This document shows positions 30,019-41,975 of a stretch of DNA of 64,000 nucleotides, in pieces. The stretch lies in contig OY986438.1 in the NCBI GenBank assembly GCA_963920525.1, positions 137,015,022-137,079,021 of the forward strand, in the 5' to 3' direction. Numbering within the stretch: position 1 is the first letter of the stretch; every line of letters begins with the position of its first letter. Source of the DNA: Dichetophora obliterata. Lineage: Eukaryota > Arthropoda > Insecta > Diptera > Sciomyzidae. The position numbers and the translations under genes were made by a program. The notes beneath the pieces were generated by a model that had not been told where the DNA came from, ran no database searches, and saw only the letters and a program-made list of their open reading frames with translations.

Positions 30019-30950
30019 TCAACACTCAGAAAAAAAATGTTCAGAAAATCTAGAAAAATAGCACCTAATCGTTAGAATACCGGGCTTCATCTAGCGCCAT
30101 GGCCGATTTTCTAAAAATGGTGTATATATTTTTTGTTAAATTGACACCAGAGGTCGGAAATATTTAAGAAAAATTATCCAATCATTTACGAACTATTTCG
30201 CTAAATTGAAGATACTTAGCCAATTGTGTTGAAATCTTATTACATTTAAGTAAGTTTTTCTACCGTTTACTTATCATCGGCCATAGCTAAGAGAAACATT
30301 TTCTTTTAAAATAAGAAATTGTCTACCGTTTATTAATCATCGGCTATGATTACGAGAAACTCTGAAAATAAGAAATTTTTCATCGAATCCCGGGAAAAAT
30401 TTTGGAATTTTTGCAAAAAAAAAAACAACATATTTATTAGGGTTGTAAACGCCATCCTGTGAGAACTATTATTTTTATACTGACGAAAAACTGCAAACAT
30501 TATTATTATTATTAACATTAAATTATATTGAAAAATTACCATTATCCGGAGACTTGAACATCGGCCGCGTGAGAGTAAGTGCATGGGCTTATCCATTCGA
30601 CCATTGCAGTTGTTAAACAATCGTCGCTTAATTTGCTTCATTAAGAATCGTTCACATTGTAAATAATTTTAAAAATATAAGAAAATATAAGAAAAATAAA
30701 ATAAAATAAATCATTTGTGGTATACAAAAAAAGAAAAACTTACATGTATTTCTATGGAATTTTCAAGTATTGTAACTTATATTTCTTTAAATTTAAGAAA
30801 TATTGCTGTAGAATGTTGCAAGCAGATTTGATATCAATACAGTTCTTCCGTAGAATGTACGAATATTGTTTTCACAAATATCATTAAAACGATTTCGGTT
30901 TTAAATTTTTTAAACTCAACTAGTAATTCGTACGTTCTAAGCATAATACT
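30019..30950. repeat. Noncoding DNA with a 68-bp imperfect tandem duplication
   Basis: TCTACCGTTTACTTATCATC and TCTACCGTTTATTAATCATC, followed by GGCYATG and ACGAGAAAC/AAGAGAAAC, recur at about 30257 and 30325. The remainder is AT-rich with no gene recognised. Confidence 0.55.
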
Positions 30951-30952
30951 AA

Positions 30953-31062
30953 TGAATTCGTAAAGATATCTTGATACAAATACTTTGTATATTGTGCGCA
31001 TATTCATAGAATGTACGAATGTTCGTATAATGCGCAAAGTATTTGTATCAAGATATTTGAAT
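30953..31062. repeat. Inverted repeat with 22-bp perfect arms
   Basis: ATATCTTGATACAAATACTT plus TG near 30966 is the reverse complement of CAAAGTATTTGTATCAAGAT plus AT near 31036-31057. The loop has GAATGTACGAATGTTCG. The same GAATGTAC and GTACAT vocabulary occurs in the MITE at 51765-52190, so this may be a degraded relative. Confidence 0.65.
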
Positions 31063-31105
31063 GATATTCGTAAAAAATTAACTAATAAATGTTTTGAGTG
31101 TACCG

Positions 31106-33824
31106 TAAAGGTTGAATGAGCGAAGAAAAAAATCGAAATAATTCCACTTTTAGCTTAAGTAAATAATGGTAAAGTTAACATAAGATAACGCTTTTTATTT
31201 ATATATATTCGATTATGAGTTTTGTATCGAAACTGGTAGCTACACCAAAACAAAGAAGTGAGAAAAAAGGCACCAAACAACAATAAGGCTATTCACTTTA
31301 CTGATGAAATTTCCGAAATCGTTGTTGCTTTTTTGTTATACCCACTTCAAAAGTAATGCATTCGAATGTCTCATTAAAACTTCATTGAGGCACGACGTGA
31401 ATGTTTTTAAATTAGTTTCAGAAACCGGTTAATTAATTACTTTCTCGGTGTTTTGCAAACATTTATAAGCTCAAATTTATATTGGTTACTTCAGTTTCAA
31501 ACATTTTCCTGATTTTCTAAAGTTAATTTTGGTAAATTCAGTAAAAACCACAATGATTGATTGATTGCCTTTGATAATGAAAACTATTTGCATACAAAAC
31601 CATACAATTGGTTAACTTTATGTCATATGTAGTAGTGTTTGTAATAATATAGCTCATTATTTAGATTATTTTGCAAGCAATCAACGAGAATGCATTAATA
31701 CAGATGAATTAGAATGAAGAACATTTTATGATATATCAAATAAACTTCAAAAAATGTTTCCTTAGCAAAAACGTAACACTATTATTTATTTTTTTTTTTT
31801 AATTTCGGTACTCTCTATAAAATTTGATAGTGCAATGCAAAAAAAAAATTTCTACATTTTTATTGCACGCTTAAAAAAATAAAATAGCTGTATTTCAAGT
31901 GGACAAGAAAAGTGTCAGCAGTGACTTAAGTGTCAAAGTGCTAAATTACTCAACAGTCAGCGCAGTCAATCAGTCAAACTTGCGCGCTTCATTTGAACAT
32001 TCAAATAGAATTAACTATCTTACTGCTCGACTTGTTGGTTGTGTTTGTAAAGCTACAGCTGTGCCTTCATTTGATTGTGTTCGTCCCTATGACCATCTTG
32101 CCTTCTCTATTTTTTCGGCTCTTTGAATGGCAGTCTGCTGATCTGAGCAAATAACTAGAACGCATAGCAATTAAATGTAAATGGAGTGTGAAACTTTTCA
32201 AGTCATTGTAACGCATCTGACTTTCTTTCAGCTCGTTCACTCGCTTCGTTACCTTCCGCTCGGCACTGTCTTTAATACGTCTGTTGCTGTTGGTCCTGCT
32301 TCTTAACTTGCTTCCTTTCAACAATATTCAAGTGTTGTATAAAGTGCTGCTTTCAGCTTTTTTTTTTTGTGAACTTTTGTGCTTCACTCTTTTAATGCCT
32401 CAAATTGTAGCAATAATAATAAAAGTGTGAGGAAACAATAGAGGGTAAAAAACCAAATGCTTTGTTATGTTTGCTCTATTGTTTGTTGTGTATATTAATT
32501 CCAATCTTATGGGTTGTACGGCTTATTGTTTTATTTTTGTTTTTGCTCTATTCTATTCTCCAACAAATGTGGCCTTTCCGCTCAGTTATGGCTTAACGAA
32601 AACCAAAAAGAAAAGTTCTAATTTTGTTCTAGCCGAAAACGAAATGCTACTCAAATTGTGATGATGCTTGACCCAGTAGGATTCCGACATTTCTTTGATA
32701 TTGAAATGAATGCCACTTAAGTATAGCGTGGTCAGTCATTGGAACAATTGATGCTTGTCTCAATTATTGCTGTTTTTCTTGTTGTTGTTGTTGTTTTTAT
32801 TGCTGTTGCATTACTCTGGATTGCCGGAAATGTCTAATAATTGTGTTAAGTGAGAAAATCAACTGAAGCACTCAGCTGGCTACATGGCAATAAATCGAGT
32901 TTTCATCAATGCGGAAAATAGAAATTACAAGTTGCACAAATATTTGAAAACAAAAATTATCTAAATGTTGCTAAAATCTTTTGAGCCAAATATTGAACTC
33001 GACCTTAAGATATTTAAGAAAACCTCCAAGCCAGTAAAATAAAGCTATTCACAGCAAAAAATACCGTATAAACAGAAATAAAGTCTGGTGGATTTCTCTA
33101 TAGTTTTTAACCAAGAATAACTCTTACTATTTAAAACAGAAATGTTCTGCTTACATATAAAATTTTTTAGAAATCTTGTAATAAAAAGAACACTTATTTT
33201 TTTTAAAACTCACAGGAAATCGATAAAAAGTCAATAAAAAAGAAATGAAATCTTAGAAAAATAAGCAGAAAACAGCTCTTTTAAATTAAAAAAAGTTATA
33301 AATATTTTTAATAAAAACAAGCAAAAGTCTAAGAAAAATAATAAAGTAGCTCTTAAGCCCTTTCGAACCCAAATTAATACTGGCTAGATCTAATTGGTTT
33401 CAAACACTCCAAATTTGGCTGATAGTCAGTTTAAGACCTAATAAAGATATGTAAATTGCCTTCTTAAAAATCCTAAAATAAATTAATAAAAAAAAAGTTC
33501 TTGCTATCAAAATATCCGCGTACAGAGCTTTTATCGATTTTTTTATCTGGCAATATATTTTAAAGGAAAATTTAAGTGAAAGAAGGTCGGTTTGTTCTAA
33601 TTCATATGGAAATGGAATTGTCAGATAAATTAACCTCAAGTGACGTGATTGCGTGCGTTTTACAAAATAAGGCAATTAAAGTTAGAAAACTAGTCATTTA
33701 TTTTTGACCTTATACGCATATAAAATAGTATTACATATAATTAAAAACAATTTGTTTAATAGATAAAAATGTTAAGATTTTTATTTTATATAGTAATAAA
33801 AAAAATATTTTCTTCATATACATG
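31106..33824. other. Unrecognised DNA, possibly host noncoding
   Basis: The stretch contains TTGTTGTTGTTG near 32780, repeated CAGTCA words near 31965 and long A/T runs. The open frame at 31899-32126 (75 codons, no known domain, no long conserved-looking composition) is not convincing. No element termini were seen. Confidence 0.4.
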
Positions 33825-34586
33825 TGGGCATTTCCAACGTAACTCACGCGACATGCGTACTACTTAAACATTGGCGTCGGAAGCGGGGGGTTCAAGGGGG
33901 GCAGTTGCCCCCACTTTTTTAGCTAGATAAACAATTTAAAAGAAAAACTTCAAAAGTTATTCAAAATATCAGTTTTTTTTACAACGATAATATTTTTGTA
34001 TTATATATTTTCCTCTTCTTTCTCTCTTCTTCATAAGCATGCTTGCGGATAACCATTTTCTTTCTCCGTGTTTGCAAAAAGATAGAACAAAATGCAGAGT
34101 TTCTACTGCAAACCCACCACTTCAGTTTAAAAGCACCCTTAAGTATGTAGCTTAATGCTTGTTAATTTTGCAACTCTGGTAAGAAAAAATTTGACATGCT
34201 CTTAGGGGCTTTCCATGTTGTACGATAAGTTAGATGGAAAACTAATGGGACTATTTGATTGAGCGTTCGAACGATCCAACTTATAAAGCAACATCATACA
34301 TTGCAAGCTCTCAAGTAGAACACATCCGGCTAATAGCTAAGCAACTTTTAGATGCCCTAACAATTGAGCAGTAATTTTACATAGTGGTACAATATTGTAC
34401 AATCGGCAGAAAAAAACCAAAAATTTCGACTATTGTTTTAGCTTACGCATGGTACTACATGTTGTACAATCTGCCATGTTGGTCCAATGTTTTGGACCAT
34501 GCGAAAGCCCATTCTGTGAATTAGCTGATGAAAATCCACCTCGACGCTTTGAAGAAACATCAAATCCGGTTCCTTCAGTACAGTTG

Positions 34587-35269
34587 CCATTATATGATCG
34601 GCTACGAAAAGATTATTTCGAAAAAATTTTAGATCTTCTCTCAAATAAGATAACGGCTAGATTCGATCAAACAGGTTGATATTTTACTTTTTTTTTAATT
34701 TTTGCAAGTTTACACCAGGTTCACTCAACCGACTCACTTTGATTTAACATTCGGTGAGTCGGTTGCGTGAAGCTAGTGTAAACTGGCACTTTGTAAATCT
34801 TATTGTACATTTACACTCTGGAATCGTTGGAAATATTGTAATCGAAGCCTTCAACGGAAAAGTGCCTTCTGAACAAAATCTAAAAACAAAACTTGATCTT
34901 TATGCAGATGACTTTTTTTGCAGATGAAATTGCTAAAGCAATTGCCTGGCCAAACACCCTGAAATTGTAGTGGCATTGTATCCCAATTTGCGAAAAATTC
35001 GGTTACTGTAAAAAAAACTATTAAATGAAGTTGAAAAACTTATTGCTGTGCTTTTGACTGTGCCTGCATCAGCAGCTTCATCTGAGCGTTCTTTTAGTGC
35101 ACTAAGACGACTTAAGACGTATCTTCGAGCAACTATGACACAGAAACGACTCACTCATGCGGCACTTATACACATTCACAAAGATAAAACCGAAGAATTG
35201 AATTCGATGGAGGTGGTAAAAGAGTTTGTTTCTCGCAAGGTCAGAAAGAAACATTTTGGAATAATTTAA
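34587..35269 (+). pseudogene. hAT transposase C-terminal remnant, copy 2
   Basis: Blocks are LPLYDRLRKDYFEKILDLLS (34587-34646) with ITARFDQTG, then EAFNGKVPSEQNLKTKLDLY and ADDFFCR (34830-34925; a T-run indel disturbs the frame), KAIAWPNTLKL, and LLTVPASAASSERSFSALRR with LKTYLRATMTQKRLTHAAL to TAA at 35267-35269. It keeps more of the region before the dimerisation domain than copy 1. A small palindrome (34707-34784) interrupts the coding stretch. Confidence 0.87.
34707..34784. repeat. 78-bp mini-palindrome inside hAT copy 2
   Basis: The arm AGTTTACACCAGGTTCACTC continuing AACCGACTCAC (34707-34737) is matched by its reverse complement at 34754-34784, with three mismatches and a 16-nt loop. 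It lies between two transposase blocks, so it is probably a tiny MITE inserted there. Confidence 0.75.
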
Positions 35270-35750
35270 ATTGATATAACTTTTTGTACCTTATTGCATT
35301 TAAACCATGTAAAGATATACCTAGTCTTGCTTTATAAAAGCAACCATTATTTCTTATATTTTCATATTACCATATGAAAGATCCTTTAAAGAATGATCTC
35401 TAATATTGAAATTGGAATAACTTTTTAAAATAATGAAATTTTAATATTTTTTATATATTTTTATATTTTTTTTTATTTTAAACTAAAATAAAAAATTTTT
35501 TTATTCACATTCATGTTTCTTTGAAGAAATTTTGGTACATTTTTTTTTGCACCACCATTTGTACTGCCCCCACATTTGTACTGCCCCCCAGATGAAATTA
35601 GCTTCCGACGCGCTTGTACTTAAAGCTTCGTTTTCTCGGAAGTTTATGTTATTAATGTACAAAAATTTTCTTATGTACATATGTCTTACAAGAAATAGTA
35701 ATGGTATGCTCTACCAAAACTATCGTGCCTGTAACTAATTAAGAATGGCA

Positions 35751-36109
35751 CACAGTAAAAAATATGAGCATAAATTTTATACTATTTTGTATACATATAA
35801 ATCCAAACCAAAAATTTTATAAAATTTATACCATCAAATCATACAAATTTTTCCAGACCATTTTTCTCGTCAGACCAATCGAAACCACTATATTTTTAAA
35901 TTTCCCGATTTCGGTGAATTTTTTTCTTTCGAATTAGAATATATTTTGATTAACACATGATATCAATATGAAGTTTTTAAATTATATTTGTTTTATTATT
36001 TTTATAATATTGAGTGGTATAAAATTTATAAATTATTTGGAATAAAAAAAGTTTATACCACACAGATGTTATAAAAAAGATAAAATTTACCCTCAAATTT
36101 TTTACTGTG
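35751..36109. mobile_element. MITE with CACAGTAAAAAAT termini, copy A
   Basis: The ends are CACAGTAAAAAATATGAG and, inward from the right, CACAGTAAAAAATTTGAG. It is noncoding, 359 bp. The same sequence lies in reverse orientation at 37912-38268. Landmarks include ACCATTTTTCTCGTCAGACC and ATTGAGTGGTATAAAATTTA. Confidence 0.85.
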
Positions 36110-36693
36110 CAGTGGTAAATATGGGCGTAACTCACGCGATAAAAAAGGAAGTGTGTTTTAAAAGCAAGTTTAAATTGTAAAAACTCAGCAAATTTTTCCA
36201 TAAAAGTTGTTTTTGTTTTTTAATTTTTAAATAATGGGAAAACAGTGAAGTTTCATAATAAGTCCACTTTACCTATGGACTTTGATTATTTAAAAATTTA
36301 TTGAGTTTCCAAAAAATATTTGCAGTAACTCACGCGCCATAACTCAGGCGACAAAATTGCCTTAAATTTAAATTGGGTGATTTAGTAATTAAGTAGTAAA
36401 GTGATTATGTAATTAAAAAACTAATTTAATATATTGCCCTTGTCTTGCCTCAACCATTTAGCCAATGCCTTACATTTTCACTAAAACAAAAAGCTTACGA
36501 AACATTTACTAAACATTTACGAAAAAGGAATTTATGAAAGAGTGCAGACGATATGATAATCATGGGTTATGAATTTTTATTGAAATTTTTTATATTAATA
36601 AAATTAAAATGTTTCTCTGAATAATATCATAAAAAAGGTTTTTAATAAGTTTTAAGTTTTTAATCACGGTAGACTTTTCTGTGGAAATGCCCA

Positions 36694-37744
36694 TATATAT
36701 CTTTCATCAAAAAAAAAACTATTATTTTCTAGATCCCTAGCAAATTTGCTGTAACTAATTAATCCAATATTTTTTCATAAAAATAAATATTTTTTTAAAT
36801 ATATATCTTTCAAATAAAAGTAGAAAAAATTTGTTATCAATTATTCCAATGTGTGGCCAAAAAAACTAAATCCTAAACAAGATCTTTTATTGTACATCCC
36901 AACAAGTTATGCTGCTTAAGAACATGGCATCAAACATAAAAATAAAATATTTTCTCTTAAGATATGAGTACATTTTTTCTTAAAATTTTTTTATACATAT
37001 AGAAAAAAATTACAAAAAATACAAACCTTTAAAAGTGATATTTTTTATAATAAATTTAATAAAAATATCTATTGGCGAAGATTTTTTTTAATTAAACTTG
37101 CCAGAAACCGTAAAACTGTAAAAAGATTTTCTTTTCAATATAATTCAAAAGTTTTTCCCTTAAAATAGAAGAGGATTTTCATCTTAAATACATTCATTTC
37201 TTGAAATAGTACATAACAAAATTTTGAATAAAAAATAAGAAGTTTTCTTTATGCAAGAGTTCGCCAGTGGTTGAAATTCAACTTTTTTTCGCATATATTC
37301 TCTGTTGATTCGGTACAAAGTTAATGTCAATGTTTTTAAAAAAAATTTGGCATCACTTTTACTTTCTTAATGAATGAAATAGTGTATCCGTAAGAGATAG
37401 CAAAAAATGTTGGCACTGTTTTTGCACATTTAAGCAATGCCTAAAATACCTCTTATACATTGTTTTTTCTCCCTTATAGTTAAAGACTTATTTAAAAAAA
37501 TCTTAGTGCTTCCTTTTTTCCAAGACATAATTTTAAAAAAAATTAATTTTCGTCAAAAAAATCATGGGGCATAGCTGATGATTTCGATGATAGAAACGGT
37601 TTATTAAATTATTTGTCAAAATAAATCCATTTTTGCAAATAAAGGATATGTGACATGAAAGAATGCTTGCAAAAAGAAAATGAAAAAAAAAATTGTGCAA
37701 CAAAAACCACTTTTTGCCATTGTTTTTGAGCAAAAATTGAATAT
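36694..37744. other. AT-rich DNA, nothing recognised
   Basis: Long A/T runs. Short open frames at 37533-37830 (minus) are Phe/Lys-rich translations without domains. Confidence 0.45.
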
Positions 37745-38490
37745 TTTAGAAGTTTTTTCAACATGAAAATATGAAATGGGAGAACAACTGAGAAATTGAC
37801 ACTTAAAATCTCATCGCCTCTGTGGTGCATTGCGCTAATGCGCTTGCAGGTGTATCACAAAGATTTCTGATAAAGCCTGTAGCAGGGCCGAAATTGCAAT
37901 AAAATCAGTTACACAGTAAAAAATTTGAGGGTAAATATTATCTTTTTTATAACATTTGTGTGGTATAAACTTTTTTATTCCAAATAATTAATAAATTTTA
38001 TACCACTCAATATTATAAAATAATAAAACAAATATAATTTAAAAATTTTATATGGATATCATGTGTGAATCAAAATATATTCTGGTTCGAACGAAAAAAA
38101 TGCACCGAAATCGGAAAATTTAAAAATATAGTGGTTTCGATTGGTCTGATGAGAAAAATGGTCTGGAAAAATTTATAAGATTTGATGGTTTAAATTTTAA
38201 AACATTTTTGGTTTGGATTTATGTGTATACCAAATAGTATACAATTTATGCTCATATTTTTTACTGTGCATTAATGTTTTTCTTTTCATATTGAAAAACG
38301 TTGTTGTTGTTCTTTCTTTGGAAAATTCGTTAGACCAATTAAATGCTCTAATCTTGACCTAAAGCTCAATAAACCATTTTAACTATCAAACAATTAGAAT
38401 TTGTATCTAAAATCAAGTATAATTTAAACTATCAAACATTTAGAATTTGTATTGACATCATATAAAATCAACATAGTTTTTTCCACACAA
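37745..38490. mobile_element. Fold-back family copy (long version) hosting MITE copy B
   Basis: It has AAATTGACACTTAAAATCTC, CCTGTAGCAGGGCCGAAATT, then after the nested MITE CGTTGTTGTTGTTC, GCTCTAATC, CTAAAGCTCAATAAAC, the paired subterminal words AACTATCAAACAATTAGAAT and AACTATCAAACATTTAGAAT, and the end ATATAAAATCAACAT. These match 55959-56104 and, for the internal part, the inverse of 21930-22145. Confidence 0.7.
37912..38268. mobile_element. MITE with CACAGTAAAAAAT termini, copy B
   Basis: 357 bp, reverse orientation relative to copy A. The uninterrupted version of its target at 21990-22010 (inverse) indicates insertion at TTA (CAGTTA before, TTAATG after), which fits a PIF/Harbinger-type three-base target. 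No coding capacity. Confidence 0.85.
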
Positions 38491-39223
38491 TATAAAGTAT
38501 CGAATTGGAGCGGTAACGGTAAATATTTTCTTTTTTCTTCAAAGTCATTTATTTGAACTTTTAGACAAAGAAAATTTGATACAAATCGATTGAAAAATGG
38601 CGGAGATATTTGCTTGCAAAATCAAAACTTAAAATTTTAATAAATTTTTTGCTTTCTGAGGCGATGGTTTTGATTTAAGGAAATGCGTTGTACAGAGAAA
38701 ATCTACAGATTTCGAGATATTGCATTAACTTTGATGTCATAACTACGAAAATTCTTATTAACATACTAACCATGAAAAATATCATTAAAAAAGTTTCATA
38801 TACCATTATTTTTCTCAACCAACGACTTTTCATACAAAAATATATTGTACTGACAAATGCTACAGTTTTTGAGATATCGTCATAAGTTACACAATATATA
38901 ATGTTACATAAAAAAATACTTATTGTAGGGTATTCGTAAGAAATAGCGTAAAATGTTTAGAAAGTTTTTTGTATATTTTAGCAATGTCTAAAATTTTTTC
39001 TGACATCAATCTTTTCTAGTTCCTTTCACCTCTTATTGTTTGGGTCTTTTCTTTAAATGCTCATATATAAAGAAATTTTCTTTAAATGCTCATATTTCAG
39101 GTCAAAGGTCCTTCTTTCAACTTTTATTCATTTAAAAAGAGTTATTAAAATCGGTTAAAAAACACGCGACAAAATGTTTAGCCTTTCCTATTTATATATA
39201 AATTTTAAATTTTAGATTTTCCT
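38491..39223. other. AT-rich DNA, nothing recognised
   Basis: The words TTTCTTTAAATGCTCATAT occur twice close together (39050-39100). No gene. Confidence 0.45.
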
Positions 39224-39227
39224 TTAA

Positions 39228-39511
39228 CCCTCAATTATCCAACCTGTGCCCAGGGGACTCGATACAAACTTTTATTTTTTTTTCTGTAGTTAAAACAGTT
39301 GATTTTCGGTGCGTGAAAATTACGTGAATAAAGTAAATTAAGCTTGCAAACAAACTGAATTATATAATAGGGGTCGTAAAGCGCCTTAGAAATAAATAAA
39401 AGAATGTATTTATTTAAGATAAGTCGTATTTTTTTGCCATAATTAAAGTGTGAGTCCTGAAGACTCAGGGTGGGTATTTAAGGGATTATAAGAAAGGTGG
39501 ATAATTGAGGG
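39228..39511. mobile_element. TTAA-flanked MITE 1 (piggyBac-like ends)
   Basis: TTAA at 39224-39227 and 39512-39515 flanks inverted ends CCCTCAATTATCCAACCT and, inward from the right, CCCTCAATTATCCACCTT. It is 284 bp with an internal TGAGTCCTGAAGACTCA palindrome and no coding. TTAA targets with CCC-starting ends are piggyBac-like. Confidence 0.85.
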
Positions 39512-39564
39512 TTAAAAATATTTTATATGGGTTACTACTATTATAAAGAGATTTGGTTTTATAA

Positions 39565-39665
39565 TATTTACTAGGAATTATGTTGATTTTATATGATTTA
39601 AATACAAATTCTAAATGTTTTATACTTGAAATCATACTGGATTTTAAATAAAAATTCTAGTTTTT
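39565..39665. repeat. Fold-back family, single-arm fragment
   Basis: TATGTTGATTTTATATGATT, TAAATACAAATTCTAAATG and a second AAATAAAAATTCTAG word match the outer part of the arms at 55726 and 38490. Confidence 0.65.
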
Positions 39666-40654
39666 TACAAGAATCAATTACTAGAATAAATTTACTAGGA
39701 ATCTCAAAATTAAAAGGCGATTTTTTTAATAAAATTCAATGGTTTGTTCTTAAAAACATAAGATTTTCATTTAAACATATATTTTTGAAAAAAAAATATG
39801 TAAGAAATGTGGAAAGATTGAGTAATTTTTCTTTTATTTTCAGATTATAAGTAGTTCTTAGAAAATTTTTCCCTTTTAACTATAAATAATAAAACATGAA
39901 ATAGAAATATTGCATTCTTAATGAAATTCATTAGACTTTATGTATAAATAGACTATAATTTTAAGTATTCTTAAAAAAATAGCGATAGAAAAATGAACGT
40001 CTTATTTCGAAACGATTTCCTTTTACTGGCTAACAATTGTTAATTTACCAAAATAGTGCTGTTAGTAAATACAAAACAAAATTTTAACATAAAAACAAAA
40101 AAATTTATTTTCTTGATATACTTCAATTTTTGGCTTCCATCCCTAAGGGTGGAATACTAATTTTTCAATTATTGGTGTTCTATTTTGCTCTGTGTATTGG
40201 CTTCTGTCAAGCTCGTTAAATATTTTCCATTTCGTTGCTCGATAAAAAAATTATTGTATTTTACTTGTTTATTATCATGTAATTGAGCTTAAACATTTGC
40301 TGTGTTTTTTAACTTTAACGTTCATTTCTTATGGCATAAGATTAATGAACTTGCGTCATGAGGCAGGCAACAAATTTTTTTAATGCTTTACATTTAGTGC
40401 TCAGATTTTCCACTTAAAAGATTTAGAGTGGCTTTAGAGTGGTCAGAAATTCGACAGCTGCCTTTATTTATATAGAGACTTGTAGCCAAACAATCACTCA
40501 ATTTGTCTAAATTTTTGCGGGCTGAGTCTGCCTATGAATTCAATAACAAGAAAAGAACTTGTTTCATGACGAAAACGCTTTTTAAATGATTAAACATGTA
40601 ATAAAAATCATTGCTGTAATTCAGAGGTTAACAGAGCGCAGAAGATTTTAGTTA
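39666..40654. other. AT-rich DNA, nothing recognised
   Basis: No domain-bearing frame and no element ends seen. Confidence 0.4.
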
Positions 40655-40860
40655 TGAGGCTTCATTCTTTTCAAGTAATGACACATTTTTCATCATATTG
40701 TAAAGGAAAATGGGTCGAAACGAATTCTACGTGTAATTTTTTTTCTGTTTTTCTGCCAACTTTTTAATTGTTAAGTTGTTTTATAGGAATAGAATAAATT
40801 AAACTTTTTACTTCTTCTCTCAACAAAAATAGTTAAATGTATAATTGTCACTGACACTAA
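40655..40860. repeat. Direct repeat pair, left member
   Basis: GTTATGAGGCTT, GAATTCTACGTGTA, AAGTTGTTTTATAGGAATAG and AATAAATTAAACTTTTTACT recur in the same order and orientation at 41784-41975. Unit divergence is visible. The MITE at 40864 abuts this copy. Confidence 0.7.
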
Positions 40861-40863
40861 TAA

Positions 40864-41214
40864 TACTCTGTTCAGTTTCATGTGAAATTCCACTCAAATC
40901 TCTATACAAAAAGTGACAGCTGCGAAACAAGCGTGTAAATTTTCACAACATTTTCGTCAGAGCAATACTCTGTTCCGCAGCGTGAAATTAAAGCAACATG
41001 TTTCTGAGCAACATTTTTTCACGACAATTTAATTGTATTGCCTATTTATTTTGAAGTGAAAAGAGAGAGATCATATGAAATCTCCCAACTTATTCACTGA
41101 GTCTCTCTGAGAAACGTTGCCATAGGAATTCCTCGCAACAAACTTTAAGTCAGAAATTTCACGCAACAAATAAATAGATGTTGCCAGCGAAATTTCACGC
41201 AAACGAACAGAGTA
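40864..41214. mobile_element. MITE with TACTCTGTTC termini
   Basis: The left end TACTCTGTTCAGTTTCATGT (GAAATT) and right end inward TACTCTGTTCGTTTGCGTGA (AATTTCGC) form imperfect inverted repeats of about 25 bp. A further internal TACTCTGTTCCGCAGCGTGA lies at about 40965. 351 bp, noncoding. The target duplication is not clear. Confidence 0.7.
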
Positions 41215-41783
41215 CTAGGCTATAGTAGAAAAAGAGTTACTTATAATACTTTGTTTCTACAGAATTTTACATCAAACTTTATTGTATACGTTGTTTAATT
41301 GTGTGAATTGTGTAAGTTTTATATGAAGCAATAAGCAATAAAATAATAAGCAAATGCTTTTTGAGTTATTTTATTGTTACTTTTGGACATTTTTAATTTT
41401 TAGAGCATTTTTCGGGTTTTATAGTAATGTTAGCGACATTTTAATAGATTTTTTTTTGATTTAAACGTATCCTTTAACAATAGAGTCTTTTCAATCAAAA
41501 ACATTACCTATCGAAAAAAGAGTAGCTTTGTTTATAAACCTCGATGAAAAAAAAACTCTGCGCGTGGTGAAACTGACGCTATGTTTAAAGATACTATACA
41601 ATAAATTTTAAATTTAGTAATGTTTTATTTTTAAAGCTTTATTTATTTTATTTTTTTTTTGTAATTGTTTGCGTTTTTTGTAATTTTTTTCCGTTTTAAG
41701 GTAATTTTCTGCAGTTTTTAGGTCATTGTTGCCATTTTTTTTAGGTAATTTTTTGCAGTTTTTTAGGTCATCAAAATCCGAGA

Positions 41784-41975
41784 TCTGGTTATGAGGCTTT
41801 TCTTTTAATGAGGAAATTCTACGTGTAGGCTGCAAAAAAAAAATTTGTAATCTTAAAAAATTTTTGTTTTTTCTGGTTTTCCACCAATTGTGAAGTTGTT
41901 TTATAGGAGTAGAATAAATTAAACTTTTTACTTGTTTCCTCAGCAAAAAATAATTAAATATATCATTTTCACTGA
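41784..41975. repeat. Direct repeat pair, right member
   Basis: Matches 40655-40860 and ends in CACTGACTCACTATT, versus CACTGACACTAATAA before the MITE in the left copy. The minus-strand Lys/Asn-rich open frame at 41614-41946 is a composition artefact of this region. Confidence 0.7.

Larger units (their letters stand above)
33869..35616 (+). mobile_element. hAT-superfamily DNA transposon, copy 2 (TSD TACTTAAA)
   Basis: It has the same termini as copy 1 (CATTGGCGTCGGAAGC; right end inward CAAGCGCGTCGGAAGC). A perfect 8-bp duplication TACTTAAA lies at 33861-33868 and 35617-35624. The nucleotide sequence is very close to 3652-5229 apart from about 165 bp present only here (34713-34877) and small indels. 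It is non-autonomous. Confidence 0.93.
33825..36693. mobile_element. TIR element with nested hAT copy 2 and a CACAGTAAAAAAT MITE
   Basis: The ends are TGGGCATTTCCA (33825-33836) and TGGAAATGCCCA (36682-36693), an exact 12-bp inverted pair. Flanks TATACATG-like and TATATATC are similar but not identical. After removing the hAT copy (33869-35616) and the MITE (35751-36109) about 0.76 kb remains. That remainder carries four copies of a TAACTCACGCG-type word (33840, 36126, 36333, 36350). No coding capacity of its own. Confidence 0.6.

Noticed and set aside
31899..32126. 75-codon plus-strand frame as a host gene
   Set aside because: No recognised domain, no supporting splice or promoter context; probably chance.
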